Part shown: in pieces, positions 7,665-14,804 of the stretch
Numbering within the stretch: position 1 is the stretch's first letter
Layout: each line of letters begins with the position of its first letter
Assembly (NCBI RefSeq): GCF_002423035.1
Contig: NZ_DIUM01000059.1
Location: 1 to 18,429 of the forward strand
Length of the DNA: 18,429 nt
Direction of reading: 5' to 3'
From: Thiocapsa sp. UBA6158
Lineage (GTDB): Bacteria > Pseudomonadota > Gammaproteobacteria > Chromatiales > Chromatiaceae
Notes under the pieces: generated by a model
What the model was told of the DNA's origin: nothing
The model's input: the letters and a program-made list of their open reading frames with translations, nothing else
Database searches by the model: none
Translations under genes and position numbers: made by a program

Positions 7665-8207
7665 ATGATCAGACTGCACCGGATTCCAGAGAGCTCAGTC
7701 GCTTGGCTCAGACGCAAGATGCCGATCCCCGTGTTTCTGCTCGCGAGTCTGCTGGTGATCCTGCTCGCACGCGATCTGGCGGCGCGCCGGGAGAATCCGA
7801 ATCCGAACCCGGTCGCCTATCTCGGCGCGGGCGACGTGCCCGAGGTCGTCCTCAAAGAGAATCAGGTGAGTCAATACGTGACCACCGGACGGATCAACGG
7901 AACACCCATCGAGTTCTTGGTCGATACCGGGGCCGTAGATGTTGCCATGCCCTACATGGTGGCCCAGACGCTCGGCTTGACGCTCCAGCCCGGCGGGGTC
8001 AGCAAGACCGGCAACGGCGATGTCCGCACCTGGGTCGCGCGGCTGGAGAGTGTGGATGTCGGCGGGCTGGTTGCCTATGACCTCAACGCGACCATCCTCC
8101 CCAACATGCAGGGTGATCAGGTCTTGCTGGGCATGGCCTACCTCAGACGCATGGAGCTGGTGCTGCGCGGCGGGGAGATGATCCTGCGGCCGTATTCGAG
8201 CGACTAA
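7665..8207 (+). CDS. Membrane-anchored retropepsin-like aspartic protease (copy 2)
   Basis: A 180-residue paralog of the upstream protease, aligning without large gaps from the RxNPNPxPV segment to the C-terminal LRP. One membrane helix occupies about residues 20-35 (PIPVFLLASLLVILLA). The catalytic motif is FLVDTGAVDVAMP (Asp87), and the late signature is VLLGMAYL. The shared GRINGxxxxFL, PGGxSKTxNGxVRTW and ILPNM segments show an old tandem duplication with clear divergence. ATG 7665 lacks a strong Shine-Dalgarno; ATG 7719, just before the membrane helix, is an alternative start. The single Asp per chain means a homodimer or, given the tandem pair, possibly a heterodimer with copy 1; that last point is inference. 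Confidence 0.86.
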   Translation: MIRLHRIPESSVAWLRRKMPIPVFLLASLLVILLARDLAARRENPNPNPVAYLGAGDVPEVVLKENQVSQYVTTGRINGTPIEFLVDTGAVDVAMPYMVAQTLGLTLQPGGVSKTGNGDVRTWVARLESVDVGGLVAYDLNATILPNMQGDQVLLGMAYLRRMELVLRGGEMILRPYSSD

Positions 8208-8269
8208 ACCGCGCCGGCTCCAACACGCGTCGAGTCTGCCGGGGCCGTTCCCATCCCAAAACAGCACAT

Positions 8270-8288
8270 ACCGCGCCGGGCGCGGTTT
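8270..8288 (+). terminator. Hairpin after protease copy 2
   Basis: ACCGCGC-CGG-GCGCGGT is a perfect 7-bp stem with a 3-nt loop followed by TT. It separates the plus-strand protease gene from the convergent gamma-glutamyltransferase relic, and is the most terminator-like hairpin in this section. Confidence 0.5.
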
Positions 8289-8520
8289 AACCGACCTGGA
8301 GCCCAACCCCGCCGCGCCTTGGATCCCCCGCGCCATGCGTGCTGCCGTCCGGGGCGACCGCCACGCTGTGGGCACCGCCGAATCGGCGCGGGGTCTGCAC
8401 GAAGAAGTCGAAAAGCTCCGGCGCCGCACCGGCGGGTCGGGCGAGCAGAAAGCCGCCGCCGAGCGAGGCTAGAACCGGCTCGGCGATGCAGGCCGCGCTC
8501 GTCGTTGATGTTGCCCGGTG
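8287..8520 (-). pseudogene. Gamma-glutamyltransferase relic with large internal deletion
   Basis: The minus-strand frame reads CIAEPVLASLGGGFLLARP and then LFDFFVQTPRR, a sequence characteristic of the N-terminal part of gamma-glutamyltransferase. It then switches directly into FGGAHSVAVAPDGSTHGAGD and PRRGG, which is the extreme C-terminus of the same family. The join falls near 8382-8388. The missing part includes the catalytic Thr at the autoprocessing site and nearly all of both subunits, several hundred residues. The frame stays open upstream to 8628 but those residues show no family resemblance, so the N-terminal end is also damaged. No enzyme can be made from this. The region 8521-8658 holds nothing else recognisable. 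Confidence 0.72.
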
Positions 8521-8658
8521 CGCCCGGACCTTCAACTCAAGGTGCAACCGACCGCCGATCATGCGAACCTTACGCCTCGGACACGTGCTCGCGCGCAGCA
8601 TGATCCGACGATGTCGCACGACGCTCAAGTCGGCTCAACCCATCCGATGCCCTTCTGA

Positions 8659-10074
8659 ATGGTCGACGAAACGCACCCACAGCCCCCGCAAGGCGACCGC
8701 GCCGAGACCGCGTCGTTGCGTCAGGCCTTGTGGGAGGTGCGTCGTGAGGCCCAGCAGGAGGTTGCGCGCATCAATCGCCAGTTGAGCGAGCGCTCTGCGG
8801 GCGAGGCCGGAGCAGCCTCGGCCGCCGAGCGACTCGCCCTTCGTCAGGAGCTCGAGAGCCTTCAGCGGACACTCGGTGCCAAAGAGCAGGCAATCGACGC
8901 GATCACCAAGGAGTGTCGCCGTCTCGAGGACGTGCTGGAGGATCGGCATCTGGTCTTCGACGGTCTGCACAAAGAGCTGGAGCGGCGCGATCTCTCTTTG
9001 ACGGCTGCGCTGGAGGAGGTTGGTCGTTTGAGACAGGCCCTGCTCGCTCTGCAGGCGCAGGCGAGCGAGCCCGCGCTGCTCGAGCCGGTGCCGCCGCGCG
9101 GGCCGTTCGCCGAGCCACCTCGGAGCCGGCTTCGCGCGGTCAGTGTCGGCCTCTGGCCGCTGCTTCTAATCCCGGCGCTCGCCGTGCTCGTCCTTTTCGT
9201 GTGGCTGCGTGCCGATCGCCCGACTGCCCCTGCGACCCCGGAAACCGTCTCCTCTGAGTCCCCCGCAACCCAGTCCGCGACCGGTGCGAGCGCACTGCCG
9301 CCCGGGCCAGAGTCGACGGCCGAGCCTGTTGCGCCGTCGATCGTCGCAGTCCCGACACAGCGTGATCGGTTGCGCAACGGCGGCTTGGGTCCGACGCTCG
9401 CAAGGCTCCCCGGCGGGCGTTTCCGGATGGGTCGGAATCTCACGGTCGCGAGCGACTTCGGGCCGGAGCGCGAGGTCGAGATCGCGCCCTTCTGGATGGG
9501 CGTCTACGAAGTCACCTTCGAGGACTACGATCGTTTCGCCCGCGTCACCGGTCGCGGCCTTGCGAGGGACTTCGGATGGGGCCGAGGCAACCGCCCGGTG
9601 GTCGGGGTGAGCTGGGAGGATGCCCGCGCCTACGCGACCTGGCTCTCACGCGAGACCGGACGCAGCTACCGCCTGCCGAGCGAGGCCGAATGGGAGTACG
9701 CGGCGCGCGCCGGCGGGCGCGGATCCTACTGGTGGGGGTTCGGGCTGGAGCCGAATCGTGCGGTTTGCTTGGATTGCGGCAGCGCCTGGGACAACCGCTC
9801 GACGGCCCCTGTGGGGAGCTTCGAGGCGAGCCCGTTCGGTCTCCACGAGACGGCAGGCAATGTGATGGAGTGGGTCGCGGACTGTTATGAGTCGGGCTAC
9901 GACGGCGCACCGAGCGACGGGAGTGCCCGTACGGGCGGTCCATGCGCCTATCGTGTTGCCCGCGGCGGTGCCTTCAACAGGCCGTCCGCCTCGATGCGGA
10001 CCTATGTTCGCTCACGCTTTGTTCCGGGCACGCGTCTGGACATGCTGGGGTTTCGCGTTGCACGAGACATCTGA
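8659..10074 (+). CDS. Coiled-coil, single-TM protein with FGE-sulfatase (SUMF1-like) domain
   Basis: A 471-residue protein. Residues about 15-135 are Glu/Arg/Leu/Gln-rich and predicted by eye to form a long coiled coil. Residues 165-183 are a membrane helix (WPLLLIPALAVLVLFVWL). Residues 185-245 are a Pro/Ser/Thr-rich linker, and 247-470 form an FGE-sulfatase domain with PGGRFRMG, the WMGVYEVTFEDYDRF motif, VVGVSWEDARAYATWLS, YRLPSEAEWEYAARAG, ETAGNVMEWVADCY and the final RGGAF...GFRVARD. The paired catalytic cysteines of true formylglycine-generating enzymes are not seen where the end of the domain has SASMRTYVRSRF, so a structural or ligand-binding role is more likely. Cys370, Cys373, Cys409 and Cys429 could form disulfides. 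The helix position suggests a cytoplasmic coiled coil and a periplasmic domain. The 3' end overlaps the sugar kinase. Confidence 0.88.
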   Translation: MVDETHPQPPQGDRAETASLRQALWEVRREAQQEVARINRQLSERSAGEAGAASAAERLALRQELESLQRTLGAKEQAIDAITKECRRLEDVLEDRHLVFDGLHKELERRDLSLTAALEEVGRLRQALLALQAQASEPALLEPVPPRGPFAEPPRSRLRAVSVGLWPLLLIPALAVLVLFVWLRADRPTAPATPETVSSESPATQSATGASALPPGPESTAEPVAPSIVAVPTQRDRLRNGGLGPTLARLPGGRFRMGRNLTVASDFGPEREVEIAPFWMGVYEVTFEDYDRFARVTGRGLARDFGWGRGNRPVVGVSWEDARAYATWLSRETGRSYRLPSEAEWEYAARAGGRGSYWWGFGLEPNRAVCLDCGSAWDNRSTAPVGSFEASPFGLHETAGNVMEWVADCYESGYDGAPSDGSARTGGPCAYRVARGGAFNRPSASMRTYVRSRFVPGTRLDMLGFRVARDI

Positions 10075-10966
10075 GCCCGCAGGGTCCGTGCTGGGTGTCG
10101 GCATCGCCGTGCTCGACCTCGTCAACGAGGTCGCAGTCTATCCCGCCGAGGACAACGAGGTCCGTGCCCTGGCCATGCGTCGGGTGCGCGGCGGCAACGT
10201 CACCAACAGCCTCGCCGTCTTGTCGCGACTCGGACACCCCTGCCGTTGGGTCGGCACCCTAGGCGACGACGCGGCGGCCGACCTGATCCTTGCCGACCTT
10301 GCCGATCGCGGCATCGAGACACGGGATGCCGTGCGGGTTCCCGGCGGGACCACTCCGACCTCGTCGATCCTGCTCAGCCGGGCCAACGGCAGCCGGACCA
10401 TTGTCCATTTTCGGGACCTGCCCGAGCTGACTGCGGACGATTTCGGTCGGGCCTCGTTGGATGGGCTCGCCTGGGTTCATCTCGAAGGGCGCAACCCGCA
10501 GGAGACCGCGCGCATGATTCGGCGTGTCCGAGAGGAGGTGCCGGATGTACCGATCTCGGTGGAGCTCGAGAAACACCGCCCCGGGATCGAGGCGTTGCTG
10601 CATGGCCCGCAGCTCATACTGGCGAGTCGCGCCTTTGCGCGGGCCGGCGGATTCGAGGATCCGGGTGATTTCCTCGAGGATCTCCTCCTGCGCAGCGACG
10701 CACGGCTTGGCGTTGTTGCTTGGGGTGCGGAAGGTGCCGCCTTCCTTGCGCGCGGCAGTCATGTCCAGCGGGTGCCGGCCTATGTCCCGACGCGTGTCGT
10801 CGATACCTTGGGTGCGGGCGATGTCTTCAACGCCGGGGTGATCCATGGCCTGCTGCAGGGCCTGCCCGACGGCGAAGCCGTCGTGCAGGCGGTCAAACTC
10901 GCGGGCCTCAAATGCGGGCATCCGGGTCTTGTGATGGAGCGCGATTCACCGCCGATATCCGACTGA
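10058..10966 (+). CDS. PfkB-family sugar kinase (ketohexokinase/ribokinase-like)
   Basis: A 302-residue carbohydrate kinase of the PfkB/ribokinase fold. It opens with VLGVGIAVLDLVNEV, carries RRVRGGNVTNSLAVLSRLG (substrate-binding GGN), WVGTLGDDAAADLI, and the C-terminal signature VDTLGAGDVFNAGVI with catalytic base Asp255. The short length and arrangement resemble ketohexokinase-like members, but the sugar cannot be assigned. The start is uncertain. The reading frame overlaps the end of the FGE-domain gene; TTG 10058 has GGGG 7 nt upstream, and GTG 10088 is the next candidate. The overlap implies cotranscription and probably translational coupling with the upstream membrane protein, an unusual pairing. 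Confidence 0.86.
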   Translation: MHETSEPAGSVLGVGIAVLDLVNEVAVYPAEDNEVRALAMRRVRGGNVTNSLAVLSRLGHPCRWVGTLGDDAAADLILADLADRGIETRDAVRVPGGTTPTSSILLSRANGSRTIVHFRDLPELTADDFGRASLDGLAWVHLEGRNPQETARMIRRVREEVPDVPISVELEKHRPGIEALLHGPQLILASRAFARAGGFEDPGDFLEDLLLRSDARLGVVAWGAEGAAFLARGSHVQRVPAYVPTRVVDTLGAGDVFNAGVIHGLLQGLPDGEAVVQAVKLAGLKCGHPGLVMERDSPPISD

Positions 10967-11056
10967 ATGGCTGTTGATCGGATAAAGAAGACTCCATACG
11001 ACAATTTGCCGGGCGAGTCGCGTGCAGGCTTGTTCCGACGTGCATGCATCGGTGCG

Positions 11057-11872
11057 TCAGCGGCCGATCGGATCCGCGATTGCGCCTTCCAGGCAGTCCA
11101 TCGCGGCGGGCATTCCGAACCCCTGCTCCCGTTGCGTCCAGGCCCAAGCCGCCTGGATGGCACACAACAAGGCGTCGAGCCGGTCGCCGCTCGGATCCTC
11201 GGCGAGGCTCGGATCCGCCTCGACCTTCAGGCCATAGATGGACTGCGTCGGCTCACCGTCGAGGATCAGGTCGAGGAGCCTTTTCCGGGCCGCGTCCCGC
11301 TGCGCTGTCTGCTTGGACCTTGCGTCTTGTTTGTAGCTTTCCTTGCCGATGAGTCGACGGGCGAGGGCGCCGGGATAGGCTTCGACGACAATCCGCTCGG
11401 GGTCGCCGTCCTGGAGCCCGGGAATCCTCACTCCGGCCTTGCGCAGCCTTGGTGCGCCTTCGAAGAACATGAGTCCGACCGGCGTGCCGTAGAGCTTTTG
11501 CGGGCTGATCGCGCCGGTTGCGCGATCCGTCGCACGGCGGTGCTCCTTGTCGCCCGGAGCGCGAGTCGCCCTGTAACCATCCAGCGCGGCGCTGAAGCCG
11601 TCGCGACCGAGTCCGGCGGCATGATCCACATAGCCCGCCCAGGTGTCGGGCCAGCCGATGTTCTCGATGAAGGCGCGCGATTGGCCAAAAGGGAAATCGA
11701 TCCCGGCGATCCAAGGGCCTGGTCGCCGCAGCGCGGTCTCGAAACCCGCGAAATCGCGCCATTCGGTCAGCTCGACAGCCTCCAGTCGCAGGCCGTCGAA
11801 ACGGCACTCCAGGCAGGTGATTGGCTTGCGGCGACTCGGTCGGCTGGTGAAGTCGATGCCGTAGATCGTCAT
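11057..11872 (-). CDS. DUF429 (predicted RNase H-like fold) protein
   Basis: A 271-residue protein of the DUF429 family. Markers are the opening MTIYGIDFTS with Asp7, the GIDFPFG motif (Asp59), VVEAYPGALAR (Glu164) and the closing DRLDALLCAIQAAWAW (Asp230, Asp233). The spaced acidic residues fit the predicted RNase H-like nuclease fold of this family, but no activity has been established. ATG 11872 gives the family-typical start; the frame is open to 11935, yet that extension runs through the palindromic region at 11892-11943 and is unlikely to be coding. It follows the Tas-like gene on the same strand with about 80 bp between, so expression may depend on read-through or a promoter in the gap. 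Confidence 0.8.
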   Translation of the reverse strand: MTIYGIDFTSRPSRRKPITCLECRFDGLRLEAVELTEWRDFAGFETALRRPGPWIAGIDFPFGQSRAFIENIGWPDTWAGYVDHAAGLGRDGFSAALDGYRATRAPGDKEHRRATDRATGAISPQKLYGTPVGLMFFEGAPRLRKAGVRIPGLQDGDPERIVVEAYPGALARRLIGKESYKQDARSKQTAQRDAARKRLLDLILDGEPTQSIYGLKVEADPSLAEDPSGDRLDALLCAIQAAWAWTQREQGFGMPAAMDCLEGAIADPIGR

Positions 11873-11891
11873 TCGCGCGGGATCCGGTGTA

Positions 11892-11943
11892 GGTGCGACT
11901 TGATTCGCAGGTCGCACGGTCACGATGCGAATCAATTCGCACC
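11892..11943. promoter_or_regulatory. Twin dyads forming an 18-bp inverted repeat upstream of DUF429
   Basis: GGTGCGACTTGATTCGCA (11892-11909) and TGCGAATCAATTCGCACC (11926-11943) are inverted copies matching at 17 of 18 bases across a 16-nt spacer. Each arm is itself a dyad of form TGCGA-N6-TCGCA (11894-11909 and 11926-11941), with centres 32 bp apart. The spacer contains another GTCGCAC half-site (11911-11917). The element sits between the Tas stop (11952) and the DUF429 start (11872). It could be a double operator, a transcription terminator for tas, or both. Confidence 0.5.
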
Positions 11944-11951
11944 GACCCGGT

Positions 11952-12992
11952 TCAGGGTGCCGGATTCGGCTGCCGCGTATGGATGGTCTCGATCTGCGCG
12001 ATCATCTCATCGGAGAGCCTGAGATCCGCGCTGGCAAGGTTGGCCTCCAGCTGCTCGGGCGTTGTCGCACCGATGATGTTGGACGTGACGAAGGGGCGGC
12101 TCGTCACCCAGGCGAGCGCCATCTGCGCCGGGTCGAGTCCGTGGCTGCGCGCGAGTGCGACATACTCGGCCGTGGCCCGCTCGGCCTGCGGATTGGAATA
12201 ACGGCTGAAGCGCTCGAAGAGCGTGACGCGCGCACCCGCCGGGCGTGCGCCGTCCAGATACTTCCCCGAGAGCACGCCGAAGCCGAGCGGCGAATAGGCC
12301 AGGAGGCCGCAGTCCTCCCGAACGGCGACCTCGGCGAGACCGATCTCGAAGGTTCGGTTCAGGAGACTGTACGGATTCTGGATGCTGACCATGCGCGGCA
12401 GGCCGTGCTCCTGCGCGAGCGCGAGGAGGCGCATCAGCCCCCAGGGGGTTTCGTTGGAGACACCGATCTGCCGAATCTTGCCGGCCCGGACCTGATCGGC
12501 GAGCACCTCGAGTGTTTCCAGCAAGGGCACGCTGTGGGCGTCCTCCACCGGTGAATAGCCGAGCTTGCCGAAGTAATTGGTCTCGCGATCCGGCCAATGG
12601 AGCTGGTAGAGGTCGATCCAGTCCGTCTGCAGACGCTTCAAGCTGCCGTCCAAGGCCGTCACGATGTTGGCGCGGTCCAGTCGCGACTTGCCGCCGCGAA
12701 GATGCGGCAGCCATGCGGCCGGGCCGGCAACCTTGGAGGCCAGAACCACCCGGTCACGACAACCGCGCGACGCAAACCAGGTGCCGATATAGGCTTCGGT
12801 CCGGCCGATGGTCTCCGCGCGTGGCGGGACCGGATACATCTCGGCCGTGTCGATGAAGTTGATCCCCGCGGCGAGCGCACGGTCGAGCTGGGCATGTGCC
12901 TCGGCCTCGCTGTTCTGCTCACCGAAGGTCATGGTGCCGAGGCAAAGTGCGCTGACGCGGATGTCCGAGCGCCCGAGCGGTCTGAACTCCAT
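11952..12992 (-). CDS. tas: Tas-like NADP(H)-dependent aldo-keto reductase
   Basis: A 346-residue aldo-keto reductase, the same length as E. coli Tas and very similar in its opening (MEFRPLGRSDIRVSALCLGT). The catalytic tetrad is visible as Asp48 and Tyr53 (NFIDTAEMYPVPP), Lys87 (LASKVAG) and His132 (YQLHWPDR). The C-terminal NADP-binding region includes YSPLGFGVLSGKYL and SNIIGATTPEQL. Tas-type enzymes reduce aldehydes or ketones with NADPH; the natural substrate is not known. The start at 12992 is supported by GAGGAG about 7 nt upstream. An open extension to 13049 is rejected because it precedes that site. Between 12993 and 13216 no other gene is visible. Confidence 0.92.
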   Translation of the reverse strand: MEFRPLGRSDIRVSALCLGTMTFGEQNSEAEAHAQLDRALAAGINFIDTAEMYPVPPRAETIGRTEAYIGTWFASRGCRDRVVLASKVAGPAAWLPHLRGGKSRLDRANIVTALDGSLKRLQTDWIDLYQLHWPDRETNYFGKLGYSPVEDAHSVPLLETLEVLADQVRAGKIRQIGVSNETPWGLMRLLALAQEHGLPRMVSIQNPYSLLNRTFEIGLAEVAVREDCGLLAYSPLGFGVLSGKYLDGARPAGARVTLFERFSRYSNPQAERATAEYVALARSHGLDPAQMALAWVTSRPFVTSNIIGATTPEQLEANLASADLRLSDEMIAQIETIHTRQPNPAP

Positions 12993-13216
12993 TGTGTTCT
13001 CCTCAATCGTGTCGGTGATCCAGGAGGCTAGATCGCGTCGCCCAAGCACATGATCAAGCGAAGAATCGCCCTGATTCTATCGAAGAAGCAACCGCTGCGG
13101 ATATGGCGTATCGAAGAGGGCGCGTGTGCGGCATGCGCATGTCCATGCACGGGTCCCGCTCGGCGCGAGCCCCGGCCGGAGCGAACTGGATCCGCGATCG
13201 GCCGGGGCTCGCGGCA

Positions 13217-13771
13217 TCAGAACGCCGGCCCGCCGCGCGTCTTTCCCGAAGCACAGGGGGCGCCCGGACCTCCGCGTTTGGATCCGGGTCCGCGGGCCTC
13301 GAACCGCTCGAGCTGATCCTCGGTCAGGACGGCTTTGATCTGCTCTCGGACCGCGTCTCGGGCCATGCCCGAGCCGTCGTTCTTGGTCTGCATGACGGTG
13401 CGCACTTGGGTGATCTGATCCTCGCTCAGATCGAGTCGGTCGGCGAGCCGATCGAGATGCCTTTCCATCCGAGAGTTCCGCTGCTCCTCGATGCGTGCCT
13501 GTTGCTCGGACGTCAGAAGGGCGCCGATGCGAGCCCGCGTGTCCTCGCGCTGTTGAAGCGCCTGCGCACGCTGCTCCTCCAGGATGGTCCGGATCTCGCC
13601 TTGCTGCTCGGTCGTCAGGTCCAGGTTCCTCGTCATACGTTCGATGCGTTGGTCCGCGAACGCGCTCGGGTCCTGCTCAAAGCCGCGTGGTCCGGCCAAG
13701 ACCGAGGTGGCCATGACTGCCGTGACGGCGAACGCCAAGGTTGCGGTGCGAAAGCTCTTGCCTGTGTTCAT
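13217..13771 (-). CDS. Spy/CpxP-like periplasmic LTxxQ chaperone
   Basis: A 184-residue exported protein. Residues 1-26 are a Sec signal peptide (cleavage after SVLA). The mature part is almost entirely charged alpha-helix with four LTxxQ-type motifs: LTTEQ (52-56), LTSEQ (86-90), LSEDQ (115-119) and LTEDQ (149-153). This is the signature of the Spy/CpxP family, ATP-independent chaperones and stress sensors of the periplasm. The tail (160-184) is Gly/Pro/Lys-rich and contains one Cys (173). The start has AAGGTGA about 6 nt upstream. It lies downstream of a BaeS-BaeR-type pair in the same orientation, matching the known BaeSR-spy regulatory link in E. coli, and carries phased repeats in its promoter. 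Confidence 0.88.
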   Translation of the reverse strand: MNTGKSFRTATLAFAVTAVMATSVLAGPRGFEQDPSAFADQRIERMTRNLDLTTEQQGEIRTILEEQRAQALQQREDTRARIGALLTSEQQARIEEQRNSRMERHLDRLADRLDLSEDQITQVRTVMQTKNDGSGMARDAVREQIKAVLTEDQLERFEARGPGSKRGGPGAPCASGKTRGGPAF

Positions 13772-13844
13772 GATGTGTCACCTTTGCTGTCTTTGTTGCG
13801 TCTCGGGAGGGTCCCGATGGGATGTCGAGTCCAGTCCCGACGCA

Positions 13845-13892
13845 GTGCAGGTTAGGTAACCAGGGTGCAGGAGCTGTGCAGAGATCGTGCAG
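13845..13892 (-). promoter_or_regulatory. Phased CTGCAC direct repeats upstream of the spy-like gene
   Basis: On the minus strand CTGCAC occurs four times, at plus-strand positions 13887-13892, 13876-13881, 13865-13870 and 13845-13850. The first three are spaced exactly 11 bp and the fourth is 20 bp further on. GGTTA-CC-TAACC, a small dyad at 13850-13861, sits between the last two. The array lies 74-121 bp upstream of the spy-like start. Direct repeats spaced by one helical turn are typical binding sites of OmpR-family regulators, and such a regulator (BaeR-like) is encoded next door. Confidence 0.6.
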
Positions 13893-13992
13893 ATTTCGTG
13901 GAAGCAGACGAGTCCGAGCCGAACGGTCGAGACTGGCCTTGTCGAGGAGACCGGCCGCTCGGGTGGACGAGCGAGAGCGAAGTCCACCAAAC

Positions 13993-14008
13993 CCCGTGCC
14001 GACACGGG
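13993..14008 (-). terminator. Hairpin after the response regulator gene
   Basis: CCCGTG-TCGG-CACGGG (minus strand) is a perfect 6-bp stem with a 4-nt loop, 77 bp after the regulator stop, followed by GTTTGG. It could end the two-component transcript before the spy-like promoter. The T-run is weak. The remaining DNA from 13893 to 14084 contains no gene. Confidence 0.4.
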
Positions 14009-14084
14009 TGGACTGCGCTGTGCTCGTCCATCCTGGCGCTCCCATCGGCGAACAAGTCGAGCTCGCACGCCGTCCCTTTGCGGT

Positions 14085-14804
14085 TCACCGGGGTCGGTGC
14101 GAGAGGCCCTCGTTGGCCTCGGGCTCCTCGTAGCGATAGCCGACACCATAGACCGAGTGGATCAGCTCGACATCCGGTACCAGCTCGCCGAGTCGGCGCC
14201 GGAGCTTCTTGATGTGGCTGTCGATGGTGCGATCGGAAACAACCCGGTTGTCGGGGTAGATCCGGTCCATGAGACGGTCGCGCGAGAGGATTCGGCCCGC
14301 GGCCTGATGGAGCGCGGCGAGCAAGGCAAACTCCACGGCGGTCAGCGTGATGGCCTTGCTGTCGTGCGCGACCTGCAATCGGTCCGGCTCGAGTGTCAAG
14401 AAACCGCCGCGGCGGTGCTCGTGCGCCCGGCTGGTTCGTCTCAGGACGGCCTTGACGCGGGCCACCAGCTCCCGCGGGCTGTAAGGTTTACAGACATAGT
14501 CGTCGGCACCCAGCTCGAGCCCCAGCAGGCGATCGATCTCCTCGACCCGTGCCGTGGTCATGATGATGGGCACCTGGGCGCGGCTGCGCACCTCGCGACA
14601 GATGCTCAACCCGTCCTGACCCGGCAGCATGAGGTCGAGTAGGATCAGATCCGGTCTTTCGCGCTCGATCCAGGCGACTGCACCCGTACCGCAGCCCAGG
14701 TGATGGACCCGGAAGCCGGCCGCACGCAGATAGTCGCCGACCACCTCGGCCAGGCGCTCCTCGTCCTCGACGATGAGAATCAACGGCAGTGTGGATTGGT
14801 TCAT
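14085..14804 (-). CDS. baeR: OmpR-family response regulator, BaeR-like
   Basis: A 239-residue two-domain regulator (E. coli BaeR has 240). The receiver domain (about 8-120) shows the acidic pocket Glu13-Asp14, phosphoacceptor Asp57 (LILLDLMLPGQDG), Thr83/Thr84 and Lys106 (YVCKPYSP). A winged-helix DNA-binding domain (about 135-232) follows, with LTAVEFALLAAL, the recognition region VVSDRTIDSHIKKLRRRL and the wing sequence IHSVYGVGYRYE. The start ATG directly abuts the TAG stop of the histidine kinase, so the two are translationally coupled. The BaeR assignment rests on overall resemblance, the kinase partner and the downstream spy-like gene; a CpxR-like relative is the main alternative. Confidence 0.88.
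   Translation of the reverse strand: MNQSTLPLILIVEDEERLAEVVGDYLRAAGFRVHHLGCGTGAVAWIERERPDLILLDLMLPGQDGLSICREVRSRAQVPIIMTTARVEEIDRLLGLELGADDYVCKPYSPRELVARVKAVLRRTSRAHEHRRGGFLTLEPDRLQVAHDSKAITLTAVEFALLAALHQAAGRILSRDRLMDRIYPDNRVVSDRTIDSHIKKLRRRLGELVPDVELIHSVYGVGYRYEEPEANEGLSHRPR

Noticed and set aside
8659..10074. True formylglycine-generating enzyme
   Set aside because: The cysteines expected near the end of the domain are replaced (SASMRTYVRSR), and no sulfatase gene is nearby.
11873..11935. N-terminal extension of DUF429 to 11935
   Set aside because: The extension consists mostly of the palindromic DNA, and the family begins at the MTIYGIDF start.
10967..12022. 351-codon plus-strand open frame opposite DUF429
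   Set aside because: DUF429 motifs are clear on the minus strand, and the plus frame contains none.
13050..13216. Small ORFs in the gap upstream of tas
   Set aside because: Arg/Pro-rich translations with no ribosome binding sites; the gap is likely promoter and 3' untranslated sequence.
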